64,000 bases of DNA from Lepturacanthus savala. Taxonomy: Eukaryota; Chordata; Actinopteri; Scombriformes; Trichiuridae. Below the pieces are notes generated by a model. That model was given only the letters and a program-made list of their open reading frames with translations, did not search any database and was not told the origin of the DNA. Below are positions 1 to 10,348 of this stretch, in pieces. The stretch spans positions 32,199,920-32,263,919 of the forward strand of contig CM060463.1 in the NCBI GenBank assembly GCA_030544235.1. Direction: 5' to 3'. Position numbers and translations under genes: made by a program. Numbering within the stretch: position 1 is the first letter of the stretch; each line of letters starts with the position of its first letter.

Positions 1-587
1 ACATCTCCATTTCTTTAACATTTACCACAGGCCACACAGAGATCTGGGAATATTTCCTTTTTGAGGCAATAAATACAGTCCCAATTGACAGTATCTGTCA
101 GATTTAGTTTCCTCACTTTTGCTTTCTTTTGCTTCCACGTGATAAATTTTCCTCTTTCTATCTTTTGCAATGTGTTTTATTGAGTTACATTTCTGCTTAG
201 TTTTCTCCACTTTCATTCTACTTTCTCTGTCTTTACTGCTTTTGGTTTTACTCTTACACATGCACTTGATGTGGCCTTTCCTCCCACACTGATGACACTC
301 ACGATCCTTGTACCAGCAGTCATCATCGGTGTTTCACTTTCCTGCAACGGCAGCACCAGTCACCTCAATGTGACCACATTGCTTTCACTTTGAAAGAGCT
401 GCATAACTGCTGTACGTTGTGCGCCGCTGTCTCTGCCGACACGGCGTAATCCACTGCTTTCTGAAACATGAGCTCTTTCTCGGTCAAAAGACACTTCTGC
501 ACAGTTTCACTTTTCAATCTACATACAAATCTGTTCAGTAATGCATCTTCCAAATATGCATCAAACTCACAATGAGCCAACAGCACA
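1..587 (-). pseudogene. Ty3/Gypsy-type gag remnant with two zinc knuckles
   Basis: This is a decayed gag (capsid/nucleocapsid) coding stretch of an LTR retrotransposon, read on the minus strand. The first block (586 to 365) gives a capsid C-terminal type sequence containing CEFDAYLEDALLNRFVC and LLTEKELMFQKA, typical of fish Gypsy gag. Downstream lie two CX2CX4HX4C nucleocapsid knuckles. The first begins CCRC and is broken by a one-base frameshift plus stop codons. The second, CHQCGRKGH followed by IKCMC, is intact at about 255 to 285. A basic Lys/Ser-rich tail follows in the frame 261 to 22. No protease, polymerase or LTR is visible because the window begins here. The upstream side is cut at the TA of a Tc1 insertion (588-589). 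The gag assignment is secure; the exact family is not. Confidence 0.72.
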
Positions 588-589
588 TA

Positions 590-1246
590 CAGTGGGGTAA
601 AAGACTATTTAGTCAGCCCGTCCACAATGGCAAACTCCACAATGGCCAAAACCAAAGTGCTGTCAAAGGACACCAGAGACAAATTTGTAGACATGCACCA
701 GACTGGAAAGGCTGAATCTGCAATAGGTAAACATCTTGTTGTGAAGAAATCAACTGTGGGAGCAATTATTAGAAAATGTAAGATATACAAGACCTGGGGC
801 TCCACACAAGATCTCACCCCAGGGGGTCAAAACTATAACAAGAATGGTGAGCAAAAATCCCAGAACCACACAGGGCACCTAGTGAATGACCTGCAGAGAG
901 CTGGGACCAAAGTAACAAAAGCTACCATCAGCAACACACTACACCACCAGGGACTCAAATCCTGCAGAGCCAGATGTGTCTCCCTGCTTAAACCTAAGTA
1001 CATGTCCAGGCCCATCTGAAGTTTGCTAGTGAGCATTTGGATGATCAAGAAGAGGATTGGAAGAATGTCTTATGGTCAGATGAAACCAAAATAGAACCTT
1101 TTCAATAAAAACTCAAAAAAAGCTACCTACTGTGAAGCATGAAGGGTGGGGCTGTTTTTCTACAAAGGGACCAGGGTGACTGATCTGTGTAAAGGAAAGA
1201 ATGAATAGGGCCATGTACCATGAGAATTTGAGTGAAATCCCCCTTC
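590..1246 (+). mobile_element. Tc1-like DNA transposon fragment (copy 1)
   Basis: The left end starts CAGTGGGGTAAAAGACTATT directly after a TA dinucleotide (588-589), the Tc1/mariner target. About 30 bases of terminal repeat are kept, then the sequence jumps to the region just before the transposase start, so most of the left inverted repeat is deleted. The copy stops near 1246 inside the transposase, before the second catalytic aspartate, and has no right terminal repeat. It sits inside the Gypsy gag remnant and is therefore younger than that element. It shares family with the copy at 2979-4231, and the two align through most of the transposase. Confidence 0.85.
642..1243 (+). pseudogene. 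Tc1 transposase pseudogene, 5' half
   Basis: The preferred start is the ATG at 642, giving the usual Tc1 beginning MAKTKVLSKDTRDKFVDMHQ; an upstream in-frame ATG at 627 only adds MANST. The first helix-turn-helix (about 50 residues, through KKSTVGAIIRK) is intact. A short deletion near 792 shifts the frame, so the second DNA-binding domain continues in changed register (LVNDLQRAGTKVTKATISNT) to a stop at 1017. The first catalytic Asp is still visible as TGG TCA GAT at 1073-1081, but in a different frame. The middle of the catalytic domain lost about 50 bases around 1120. The normal product is about 340 residues; this copy cannot encode it. Confidence 0.82.
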
Positions 1247-1248
1247 AG

Positions 1249-1296
1249 GTTTGAAACTATGACTGTAGTTTGAAACTACGACTGTAGTTTTAAACA
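1249..1296 (+). repeat. 19-bp short tandem repeat, about 2.5 copies
   Basis: The unit GTTTGAAACTATGACTGTA (1249-1267) is followed by the same unit with one T-to-C change (1268-1286) and a partial third copy. It begins exactly where the Tc1 fragment loses similarity, so it may mark the breakpoint of the truncation. Confidence 0.75.
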
Positions 1297-2376
1297 TGCA
1301 TTTGGTTTAGAATTAAATAGCATTTATTTTTCCCTTTGTCTTTGTGTGCGATGCTGGAATTCATCTTCAGCTAAGGAATGCTTCAATAAAGCAATTCTCC
1401 AAATAATCCATTGCATCTTTTCTTTCCTTGCTCTCTCACTTTTTCCAATTCTTCTTCAAGGCACCTTCTCCTCATGTTCATGCAATTAACCGCAATGTGC
1501 ACAAACACATAGAACACAGCAATCGTCTCAGCTCCATACATTCTTCTTGTTGTTGTGTTGTTAGCTGTTCTTTGGTATGATTTTTGCAACCTGCCTAGAT
1601 GACATCATGACATCACAATGATAGCGTAGAGATTGAAACTCCTCCACAAAGTGCTTCACATGAAAACAAGCAAAAAATACAGTATTGACAGAATAAAAAG
1701 TACTCAAATAACAGCATAAAAAATTTGAATGAAAACCATAGAAAACCCATAAATCAGAATGTGAAATCATTCAAGTAGAAAAAATGACGGTTGAGATTAT
1801 AATTTACCTCCTGTCTGTGTTTGTGTTGAACTCAAAGCATTCACACCTTTAAGGATTTACAGCTTTTCATCTCACTAAAGAATACGAAACAGGTTGTATC
1901 ACTTTCATGTCTGTATAGTTGGAATGTTTCAAAGGCGTCAAGCTCTCTCAAGCCATCCGCCAGTAAAGCTATTCGCCTATTATGTGTTTCTCTGTGTCCA
2001 GACATGATCACCTCAGGGTACGTGACCACAGTGTGTTCACCGATTGGACTTCGTTAAAGTGCAGAAGATTCTGCAGAACAGGGATGACTGAGCCCTCCCC
2101 TCCAATTTTCTTCTCTCACCCCTTCACTCTGACTTCAATCAGACTGTCCTAAATACCTAAAATACAAAGAATGGGGAAAATTGTTATCTTATTAAAACGT
2201 GAAAGAGTAGGAGGAATATATGGTCAGATGGCCACTTGGTATATAAGTAACTGTGTGTGTTCTTGCTGATCATTCAACTGGAGGCTTCTGGCAAGTTGAC
2301 TTATGAAACTACCTCCAAATTTTACTACTAGTGATGTTTTTGTTGTTCATGGTTATATTTACCTTTTTTGTAGTGA
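1297..2376. other. Unassigned sequence, no gene recognised
   Basis: AT-rich DNA between the Tc1 fragment and the SINE. Three minus-strand open frames of 62-69 codons (for example 2029 to 1841) show no domain I recognise and no flanking splice signals that persuade me. It could include remains of the Gypsy element cut at 588, but no gag, pol or LTR motif was found. Confidence 0.5.
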
Positions 2377-2492
2377 CCTATCATGGGGCATACACACCAT
2401 TCACACCTACAGGCAATTAAGGACCAAGGAGATCTTGAACCTGCAACCTTCTTGCTGTGAGGCAACAGCACTAAGCCCTGCGCCACCATGTT
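2377..2492 (-). mobile_element. DANA/mermaid-type SINE, truncated copy
   Basis: Read on the minus strand, it begins with a tRNA-like head: the phrase GTGCTGTTGCCTCACAGCAA shared with the copies at 14639 and 29450, followed by a good pol III B box (GGTTCAAGATC). The tail piece GTGTGAATGGTGTGTATGCC matches the 3' part of the 14639 copy. The middle of the body is missing. No target-site duplication is evident. It gives no protein. Confidence 0.75.
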
Positions 2493-2978
2493 AAACCATC
2501 AATAAAAAAAAAATAAATAAAAATTTGTATCGTAACCGAAATTTGATATGATGATATGATTTCATTTTTGCTGATCAATTTTCATTCTTAAATTAACAAA
2601 CTAATTAAATCCTGTCACTCGGAACTATTCTTCATATGACTGCATGCACAGAACCATGAATTCAATTAGAAATGAGCAGGGGGAAGATGCGGTAGAGACT
2701 GTGTTTATTCATGTTATTAATGTCATTTATGTGCACCATGTGTATTTGTGAAAGATGAAGCTGCACATGCAGCACTTGGCAGAGCCTAGGGGAAGCTAGC
2801 GAGTGAGTATGATGAATGATTAATCAATGACTCATCATTAATTTACTTAATAATCAATCAAGGACATTTGACCATTTGCCAATTCCTGTGTAGTTCTCAG
2901 CTACGGTCTGCTTTTCTCTGTGACTACGCTAATTGCAACTGTTGTTCGCCTCACACATATACACATGATTTTTTAATG
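2493..2978. other. AT-rich unassigned spacer
   Basis: No gene. It contains a short (ATGAT)-like run near 2545 and, at about 2805-2865, a dense cluster of ATTA/TAAT and ATCAAT words. The cluster could bind homeodomain proteins but is equally likely in AT-rich DNA. The left half of the following Tc1 copy was expected here but is absent. Confidence 0.45.
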
Positions 2979-4231
2979 TGAAAAGACACCTGTCTATAAC
3001 CTCAAACAGTCACAGTCAAAACTCCACCATGTTCAAGACCAAAGAGCTGTCAAAGGACACCAGAAATGAAATTGTAGATTTGCACCAGGTTGGGAAGACT
3101 GAATATGCAATAGTTAAACGGCTTGATGTGAAGAAATCAACTGTGGGAGCAATTATTAGAAAACAGAAGACATACAAGACCACTCATAATCTCCCTTGAT
3201 CTGGGGCTCCATGCAAGATTTTACCCTGTGAGATCAAAATCATCTCAAGAATGGTGAGCACAAATCCCAGAACCACACAGGGGGACCTAGTTAATGATCT
3301 ACAGAGAGCTGGGACCAAAGTGAAAAGGCTACCATCAGTAACACATTACACCACCAGGGACTCAAATCCAATGTGTTCCCCTGCTAAAGCCAGTACATGT
3401 TCAGGCATGTCTGAAGTTTTTTAGTGAGCATATGGATGATCAGGAATAGGATTAGGTGAATGTCATATGGTCAGATGAAACCAAAATATAACTTTTTAGT
3501 AAAAACTCAATTTGTTGTGTTTGGAGGAGAAGGAACGCTGAGTTGCATCCAAACAACACCATACCTTTGGCTTTGGGGCAGTTTTTCTGCAAAGGGACCA
3601 GGACAAGTGATCTGTGTAAAGAAAAGAATGAATGGGGCCATGTATCATGACATTTTAAATGAAAACCTTCCATCAGCAGGGACACTGCAGATGAAACATG
3701 GCTGTGTCTTTCAGCATGACAATGATCCCAAACACACCACCCGGGCAACGAAGGAGTGACTTCGCAAGAATCATTTCGAGGTCCTGGAGTGGTCTAGTCA
3801 GTCTTCAGATCTCAACCCCATAGAAAATCTTTGGAGAGAGTTGAAAGTCCATGTTGCCCAGGGACAGCCGCAAAACATCACTGCTCTAGAGGAGATCTGC
3901 ACGGAGGAATCATCCAAAACACCAGCAACAGTGTGAAAACCTTGTGAAAACTTACAGAAAACGTTTGACCTCTGTCATTGCCATCAAAGGGTATAGAACA
4001 AATTATTGATATTGAGATTAACTTTTGTTTTTGACCAAATTCTTGTTTTTCGCGATAATGTCCAAATAAATTCTTTAAAAATCAGACAATGTCATTTTCT
4101 AGATTTTGTTTTCTCATTTTGTCTCTCATAGTTGACGTAAACCTATCGTGAAAATTTAAGGCCTCTCTCATCTTTTTAAGTGCAAGAACTTGCATAATTG
4201 GTAGCCGACAAAATACTTTTTTGCTCCACTG
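2979..4231 (+). mobile_element. Tc1-like DNA transposon (copy 2), left end lost
   Basis: A longer copy of the same Tc1 family as 590-1246. It starts abruptly with the leader AAAGACACCTGTCTATAACC upstream of the transposase, with no left inverted repeat. The right inverted repeat is complete, running from about 4040 to 4231 and ending CTTTTTTGCTCCACTG, followed by the target TA at 4232-4233. Loss of one inverted repeat means it cannot be mobilised. It lies inside or beside an older hAT-like relic whose end is seen just beyond (4271-4315). Confidence 0.88.
3029..4009 (+). pseudogene. Tc1 DD34E transposase pseudogene
   Basis: A near full-length but broken cut-and-paste transposase (normally about 340 aa). 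The start at 3029 replaces the usual MAKTKELS with MFKTKELS. The N-terminal helix-turn-helix is readable to 3199, where a stop ends it. The catalytic residues are all present in DNA but in separated frames: Asp in WSDETK at 3474-3476, Asp in FQHDNDPKHT at 3718-3720, and Glu in NPIENLW at 3823-3825. That leaves 34 residues between the last two, as in Tc1. A Trp codon has become TGA after ATKE (3757-3759), further frameshifts occur, and about 30 bases are missing near 3565 in the catalytic core. The natural stop is at 4007-4009. Not functional. Confidence 0.85.
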
Positions 4232-4270
4232 TACCTAGCGTGGGTGGTTTTTTTTTTTTTATTTTCTTGT

Positions 4271-4315
4271 GGCACCAAACGGAACCGCAACATCTGTGCA
4301 CCATTACAACCCTAA
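4271..4315 (+). mobile_element. Possible hAT element end
   Basis: The stretch containing GGAACCGCAACATCTGTGCA and ending CCATTACAACCCTAA resembles the 3' end of fish hAT/Ac elements, which finish in a CGTACCGTTACACCCCT-like sequence. No matching 5' end was located; AT-rich sequence near 2520 (ATCGTAACCGAAAT) is a weak candidate for the other side, with Tc1 copy 2 inserted between. Tentative. Confidence 0.3.
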
Positions 4316-4762
4316 TAAAAAATAATATAAACACCAAATTGGGTGAAATCAAGTTCTAATGGTGTGGTTTGAATATTCAGTACTGATTCTTTATTTTGTC
4401 TATATTTTAATTACTTGTAGTAGCTGTATCTAGAAAGGAATAGAAATAGATATTTGTGTCTATTCACATGTGTGTAAAATGTCAGCACTACAGCTCTTGA
4501 TTTTAATATTTACATAAAAATGAGCACTTGTCTTACTATGCCAGACTGGCGGGGACATGAATAAACAACACCTGGACAGCGCAAAGAGGATCAGTTAGCT
4601 AGAATATCCAAGACCTGGGTGGTTTCCAACATATTCCCTTTCATTTATTTAACTTGGATGTGGACAGAAAAAGGAGTGAATGAATAGAATACATTATAAT
4701 ATCTTCTATGTTTTCCTCCTCTGCTTTCTTGTATGTGTTTCAGTGTCAATCAAAGTGAGTAA
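4316..4762. other. Nothing recognised
   Basis: AT-rich single-copy-looking DNA without open frames of interest or repeats. Confidence 0.5.
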
Positions 4763-4790
4763 GTGTGTGTGTGTGTGTGTGTGTGTGTGT
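4763..4790 (+). repeat. (GT)14 microsatellite
   Basis: Fourteen uninterrupted GT units. It creates a spurious Val/Cys-rich frame around 4680-4889, which should not be read as a gene. Confidence 0.95.
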
Positions 4791-6028
4791 AGGTGTGGGC
4801 GGGGGGCATTGAACAAAGCAACTGGAAGGAAAAAGACTGAAAATAAATTCATACATTTTTCCATCCTCATGTTGTCTGTCAGTCTATGAATGATGGCCCC
4901 AAGAGAGGCCCTGATCCTCTGAAGATCTATCTAGACAATAATTACATACCTGAGAGAGCCAAATTCAGGGTTACCCATCAGATTTCTCATCTTTACAGAA
5001 ATATCTCTAGCACCTCTTATAATTTAATTTCTGCATCAACGTCTAAAAAATACTGAATAGTAATTATAATAAAAGAGAAATCCTCCCCACCAGTCTGAGG
5101 GTTATGAATGTAATTTCTCTCACTTTGATTGGACCGTCATCTCTCATTTCCTTTCATTGTATTAGTATTTTCAGGACTCTCCTTGCTTTTGAATGTCTCA
5201 GTAAGACAGTTTGCTCCTCATCAGATAAACAAGAGTGCTGGCTGTTGGTTCTTGACAAGTAATTCCAAGTCCTCTTGCTGCAGTGATGTAGTCCTGTATT
5301 TTGGTGGTGTCAGCACACTATGACATTATTTTTGTATATGATCGGAGATGCAACAGACTAGATGAATTTTCAACTAAAAATCCCAGTGAAACTCTGGTAT
5401 TCAGGCTGTTAAGTTTTTAATTTATTTTATTTTTTTAAAACTTTCCTGACATTTAACCCCTTTGGGCATGTAAATCTTGTTTGCTGCTTCAAAATATGAG
5501 AAACAATTGTCATTCTCTTTTTAAGACCATCCAGATCTTGTGCGAGTAATGAAGGTACTTTTGACAATGACACTCTTTTTTTTTTTCCTTGGCAAATGAC
5601 ACAACTTGCCTGTTGTACTCTTCTCTTGAAGGTCTGGCAATAGGCAGACAGACTACCTCACTTAACCTCAAGTATAATAAATTGATGTTGGGAAATGAAG
5701 GACATCTTCCAACCAAATGTAATTGTAGAGCTGTTCCAACAGAGAACATAGGATGTTGCTTCTTGTTTAATAGTAGAGTATATTGCATCAGAGTGAGGAA
5801 ACGCTGGTCCAGTACGTTTTACTGCAGGGAATTTAATTTCAATTTGTGCTTAGAGCTGCCTTCACTATCTGGGGAGGTGTTTTTCCAACAAGCCCATACA
5901 TAATGGATTGGTTATTTGAAATCCTGAATGCCCCAGTTAAGTTTGTGTCAGTTTAATTCATGAATAATTTCCTCCTTGTTTTCCTTGGGCTTGTTACCCC
6001 TACTCAACTTACAGATGCTCTCTCTCTT
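4791..6028. other. Nothing recognised
   Basis: No element or exon recognised. Two overlapping opposite-strand frames at 5510-5903 (92 and 104 codons) show no domain and no repeat similarity, and I regard them as chance. Confidence 0.45.
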
Positions 6029-6110
6029 GTGTGTGTGTGTGTGTGTGCGTGTGTGTGTGTGTATGTATGTGTGTGTGTGTGTGTGTATGTCTGTATCTGT
6101 ATCTGTGTCT
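6029..6110 (+). repeat. Compound (TG)n microsatellite with TATG/CTGTAT tail
   Basis: Imperfect TG repeat interrupted by CG and ATG units, grading into CTGTAT repeats. The cysteine/valine-rich frame through it is an artefact. Confidence 0.9.
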
Positions 6111-7189
6111 TCCTCCTCAGGCACTCTGTGTTCTTTAGAAAACTAACCTTTTCTATCTCTTTTCATCCTCACTGCAAACATGCTCTTCCTGTTTAGCTTT
6201 CTCCTGAACTTCAATCCTCTTCTGTCATTAATAGCCTGTAGATGTTGCCTTGTGCAAGTTGTTTTCCTCTGTGAAGGACTCAGCTCTTTTGGAGCCTGTT
6301 GCATTGACCTAGATGACCAAACCCAAATGTTGAAACAAACCTCACCCTATATGGCCCACAGGGGAATGATAGAAGGATAAAAGATAAATGATCTGGAGAC
6401 AGTGCCTCTTTCACAGTATGCTCTTCAGAGGCAACTTGTCTTGTTTATGATGCAAGTACTAGTGAGAGCCACCTTAACTTTTCAGTGTTATAGGTTGTTC
6501 TCAATTCAGCTGCTCAGCAGGGTTGGTCAATCAGTCAAACTGACAGGCTAATAAAGGTTCTCTCTATTAGTATAGAAGTAATAGTAACCCACAGGTGGAT
6601 AACCCTTCATTTACTTCAACTTCTTACTCCACACTTGCCATCTAACTCACCACTCTTTCAAAAATTATTTTGTTATTCTTGGGTTCTGTGTCCAATTTAG
6701 TGTTAATCATGGCTCACAGGCCAGTGGTCCATTACATGGATTTTTTTTTTTACACCCGGTGGAGTGGACAGCCATTTTTGGGGAGGGAGAGGTGATTGTG
6801 GAACCTGAGGAAAACAATGCGTTAGGAACAGTGAGCGGTATAAACTCAATGGGCCATTGGCTCAGCAGGGATGGTAATAGACAACATATCTCAGTTACAC
6901 TTTCATGGGAAAAATAGTTTCTGCCTGCTCCCCCACGTGTGTGTATCTTTCTTTGTGAGCTGTAGAGTGTGTGGAGGAGTGAGACGGTACACATTAGGTT
7001 GTGCTCAAATTCATGCAGAATATCTGCTTTTATTTCTCTCTTTGTGTCCTCTCACTCCTTTCCTCCATTCGTTTTTTTTCCATCTCTGCCCTCTTAGAGA
7101 TGAACCTCCCTTAATGGCTGCCCTTTGACAAAAAATGTTTCTAGTCGACTGGTAATCGTCAGATCAAGCCATTAGTGTAATTGTTACTG
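6111..7189. other. Unassigned sequence
   Basis: Mixed-composition DNA with T-rich runs. Overlapping short frames on both strands at 6707-7128 have no recognisable domain. No repeat boundary is evident. Confidence 0.45.
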
Positions 7190-7512
7190 CATAGAAAAGA
7201 ATAGAATAGTCTGCCCTGCACCACAACAAGAAAAGACAAAGAAAAATGACATGGACATACAAAGACAAAAGCAAACATAAGGGAAGGGGGTATCATAGGA
7301 ACCAACACACAAGGGACAACATCAAGATGAGAACAATACAACACAATTTAAAATTATAATAAATATACAACTGAAAGAGCAGAGAAAATGTAAGAACAAC
7401 TCTGTAGGTAATGTAATAAAAGTAGTGCAATGGAAAAATCTTTACATTATAAGTTTAAAGTGAAAATGGCTGTAAACATGTAAACAACAAATGCTGTTGA
7501 GGGGGAGGGTTG

Positions 7513-8600
7513 TTATATACAGTATGTCTCTGTCTCTGTCGGTGTTAACAGTCTGGAGGACAGCCCAGGGGAAGATGTTTGTTCATCTGGTGGTGTGAGA
7601 CTTGATTGACCTGTACCGTCTTCCAGAGGGCAATAGGTCAAATGGGGTGGGCAGGGTGTGAGCTGTCTCCTATTACTCCTATTACTCCGAAGAAGCAGGA
7701 TGTAGAGATTTGTCCCAGGGTGGGCAGACGGCACCTAATAATTTTTTGGGCAGTGTTTATGATCCTCTACACTGCCTTCCTGTCCTTGGCTGTGAAGCCT
7801 GTGTACCACACAACCAGACAGTATGTAAGCACACTCTCCACAGAGGAGTAATAGAAGGCCAGCAGCAGCTTCTGTCTAGAGTGTTCTTCCTGAGGACGTG
7901 CAGGAAGTGTAGCCGCTGCTGATCCTTCTTCACTAAGGCCCTGATTGTATAGATCTAGGAGTGATCAGCAGTGGGTGCCAAGAAACCTGAAGGTGGTGAC
8001 AATTTCCACCCATTCTCCATTTATGAGGAGGGGGCTGTAGTCCTGTCTGTGTTTCCTAAAGTCCATAATGAATTCTTTTGTCTTAAAGGCATTTAGGGTC
8101 AGCTTGAGTATCACAGTGACAGCTTTTCCACCTCAGCCCTGTCCGCTCGTCCTCATTCTCATCACAGATTAGACCAACCACAGTGGTGTCATCCGCATCT
8201 GGTGAGCAGTGATGGGTGTACTGGGTGTACAGTAGGGGTTTATAACACAGTCTTGAAGTGAGCCAGTGCTGAGTGTAAGTGTGGAGGAGTGGGGGGGGCC
8301 AAGTCTCACAGACTGTGGGCGACTTGACAGAAAGTTTTTAACCCAGATGCAGGTGGATAGAGGGATCTGCAGTTCCAGAAGCTTGGTGAAGAGAATGTCT
8401 GGGATAATCATGGTGAACATTGAGGTGTAGTCCACGAAGAGCATCTCCACGTAGCTCTTCTTGTTCTCCAGGTGGCTCAGTGCTGTGTGAAGTGCGTGGG
8501 CATTGGCATCCTCTGTGGTCCTGTTTGCTCTGTAGGCAAACTGGTGAGGGTCAAAGCACAAAGGAAGGCAGTCAGATTTGCTAGGAAACTGATCACTCAA
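7513..8600 (-). pseudogene. LINE reverse transcriptase remnant
   Basis: The longest piece is a 143-codon frame (8600 to 8169) with DPHQFAYRANRTTEDA, then MLFVDYTSMF, where the catalytic Asp of RT block A is retained but the usual SSAFNT is altered. STLTLSTGSLQDCVINP follows, where the family normally has SPQGCVLSP. The polymerase YADD/FADD box appears in another frame as DADDTTVVGLI at about 8199 to 8167; its Tyr/Phe is replaced by Asp although both catalytic Asp residues survive. Downstream frames at 8050 to 7513 match the C-terminal region (for example RKAVQRIINTAQKII and SSHPAHPI). Frameshifts separate all blocks. Confidence 0.78.
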
Positions 8601-9159
8601 AGCACTTCATGACTGCAGACATGAAGGGGATGGTGTCAGGGAGAGGTTTCCTGCAGTCCATATTATCTCAGGTATTCTTCACCTCGTGCTCTGGGAGAGA
8701 GAGGTGAGGTTTTGGACTCAGGGAGGGGTAGTGAATGCAAGTGCGTGACGATGGTTTCAAAGAAGTTGTTCAGCTCCTATGCCAGTGTGCTGTTATTGCT
8801 GGAGGATGTGGGAGGGGGCTGGTCTTTGTCCGTCAGGTTTCTCTCCATTTTCTCCTTTTAGGAGTCCTTTGTCTCTTTGACACCCCTCCTCAGGTTAGCT
8901 CTGGCAGTGCTGAAGAGGGCTCTGTCCCCTGTATGAAAGGCCAAGTCACAATCCCTGATCAGAGTCCAGACTTCACTTGTCATTCAGGGTTTTCTTTTTG
9001 GAAAATCCCAGATGCAGTGATGATTTCTACAGAGTACTTGATATAGAAGAGGACCCACTCATTGTATGTGTCCATTTACTGATGTTTGAAAATGTTCCAC
9101 TTGGTGCAGTCAAAACAGTCCTGCTAAAGGAGAGGATCTCGAGGCCAGGTTCTGATGGT

Positions 9160-9830
9160 TCAAATAGCTGGTTTTGTTTTGCCTCTTGAGGGGGGTATAG
9201 GCCGCAAAGACGAGCAGAGTGAAGTGGTCTGATTGTCCAAGGTGTGTGTGTGTGTGTGTGTGTGGGGGGGGGGGGGGGTTGCTCTGTATGCATGTTTGAT
9301 GTTAGAATAGATATAGTCAAGTGTGTTTTCTCCCCTAGTTGCACACTTGACATGCTGGTGGAATTTAGAAAGAACAGACTTGAGACATGCTGCGTTGAAA
9401 TCTGCAGCAATGATGTGAACACCATCTGGATGGTGTTTATTTATGTGCTGGAGATGGCTGACTGCCACCCTAATGTTTGCATCGGGAGGAATGTAAATGT
9501 GATATGTTCAGTCTGAGAACTAGTCATCAAGCACATACATACCGGGTCCCCCTCCCTTGCTCTTTAGTCTGGTTGTGGCGGTGGATGGTGTGGCCTGCTA
9601 ACTCCACTGTAGCATCGGCGAGAAGCAGTTTTAGCCATGACTTGCTAACAATCAGCAGACAACACTCATGGATGAGGCAGTTATATTCGATCTGCGATTG
9701 TAGATCATCCATCTTGTTTGCTAGGGACCTGGCATTGGTGACGAAGATAGATGGTAGCGGTGGTCTGTGTGCTTGCTTCCTTAGCTGAGCTAGCAGGCCT
9801 GTTCAACCTCTGCGTTTCTCTCTCTTCTCT
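9160..9830 (-). pseudogene. LINE endonuclease (APE type) remnant
   Basis: Encodes the endonuclease that nicks target DNA for target-primed reverse transcription. Minus-strand reading starts with FVTNARSLANKMDDLQSQI near 9740 (the N-terminal Asn motif) and continues through SWLKLLLADATVELAGHTIH to about 9530. There a deletion or frame change removes the region before HHPDGVHIIAADFNAACLKS, the usual GDFN active-site motif with Gly changed to Ala. The terminal SDHF motif is visible in a third frame near 9220-9235. A (CA)n tract with a 15-base G run on the plus strand (9242-9278) lies between the GDFN-like and SDH motifs. Three frames are needed to follow it, so it is dead. Confidence 0.75.
9242..9278 (+). 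repeat. (GT)11-12 plus G15 run inside a LINE
   Basis: A GT repeat running directly into about 15 consecutive G residues, lying within the endonuclease remnant of the minus-strand LINE. Confidence 0.95.
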
Positions 9831-9850
9831 CTTCGCTGGCTCTGTAGCCA

Positions 9851-10061
9851 GCTAGGTCCGATAACAGTCCATGGAGTCCGTGTTGTGAGTTCATAAAAAA
9901 GCACTTGTAATTCCAGATTTTGCCTGAAATCCAATATTTATAAAGTCTAGGTGGTTGTAGATGAGGTAGCGTGGCAAGAGTGTGCAAGGAAAATGCTGCT
10001 GTGATGAATTGGCCAACAATCAGAATCAGTTTAAACTCAATATTAATATGATAAGAGAATT
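9851..10061. other. Unassigned flank of LINE
   Basis: Possibly the 5' untranslated region of the minus-strand LINE. No coding or terminal signal is visible. Confidence 0.3.
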
Positions 10062-10348
10062 CCATTAAAGCTTAATAGTCAACGATTGCGAAAATGATTG
10101 ATGATGAAAAGCAGCACAAATCACCTCTTGTTAATTGAGGTTTCTCTGCAACACACTTTGTTTACTGATAGGTCCAAGAGTGATAGGTCAAGCTTTGAAT
10201 TGTAAGTATGCTGTACCACTGTACATTTTAACTTCAAGCGGGGTCATTACAGTTTATTTTCTTAAGACTAACTGGCCAATGACAGCTTGGTTGACTAAGA
10301 CTCTTCTCATCAACTGACAGTTCGGTCAATTATCATGGGGCAGCCCTA
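10062..10348 (+). mobile_element. hAT-like non-autonomous fragment
   Basis: The right edge ends TCATGGGGCAGCCCTA, which resembles the inverted TAGGGCTGCCCC end of a widespread fish hAT group. Upstream are repeated GACTAAG, CAACTGACAG and GGTCAATTAT words like the TCGACTA-rich subterminal zone of that group. The left end is less clear (AATAGTCAACGATT at 10074). No 8-bp target duplication could be confirmed. Confidence 0.4.

Larger units (their letters stand above)
7190..9850 (-). mobile_element. CR1/L2/Rex1-group non-LTR retrotransposon (LINE), decayed
   Basis: A minus-strand LINE carrying, in order, an APE-type endonuclease (about 9830 to 9160), a poorly conserved linker (9150 to 8610), a reverse transcriptase (8600 to 8150) and a C-terminal region (8050 to 7510). 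The A-rich stretch 7500-7190, with AATAGAATAG near 7200, may be its 3' untranslated tail, so the 3' limit is uncertain. The RT reads FAYRANRTTEDA and STLTLSTGS, phrases characteristic of the abundant fish CR1/L2/Rex1-like lineages. I cannot choose between Rex1 and L2 by eye. It has multiple frameshifts and stops, an internal deletion in the endonuclease, and a microsatellite within it. Confidence 0.8.

Noticed and set aside
1383..2029. Minus-strand frames as a Harbinger or Gypsy protein
   Set aside because: An Arg-rich start (MRRRCLEEEL) was suggestive, but no transposase, gag or pol motif follows, and the frames are not collinear with any family I recognise.
8735..9516. Plus-strand frames of 70-103 codons
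   Set aside because: Antisense to the LINE endonuclease and linker on the minus strand.
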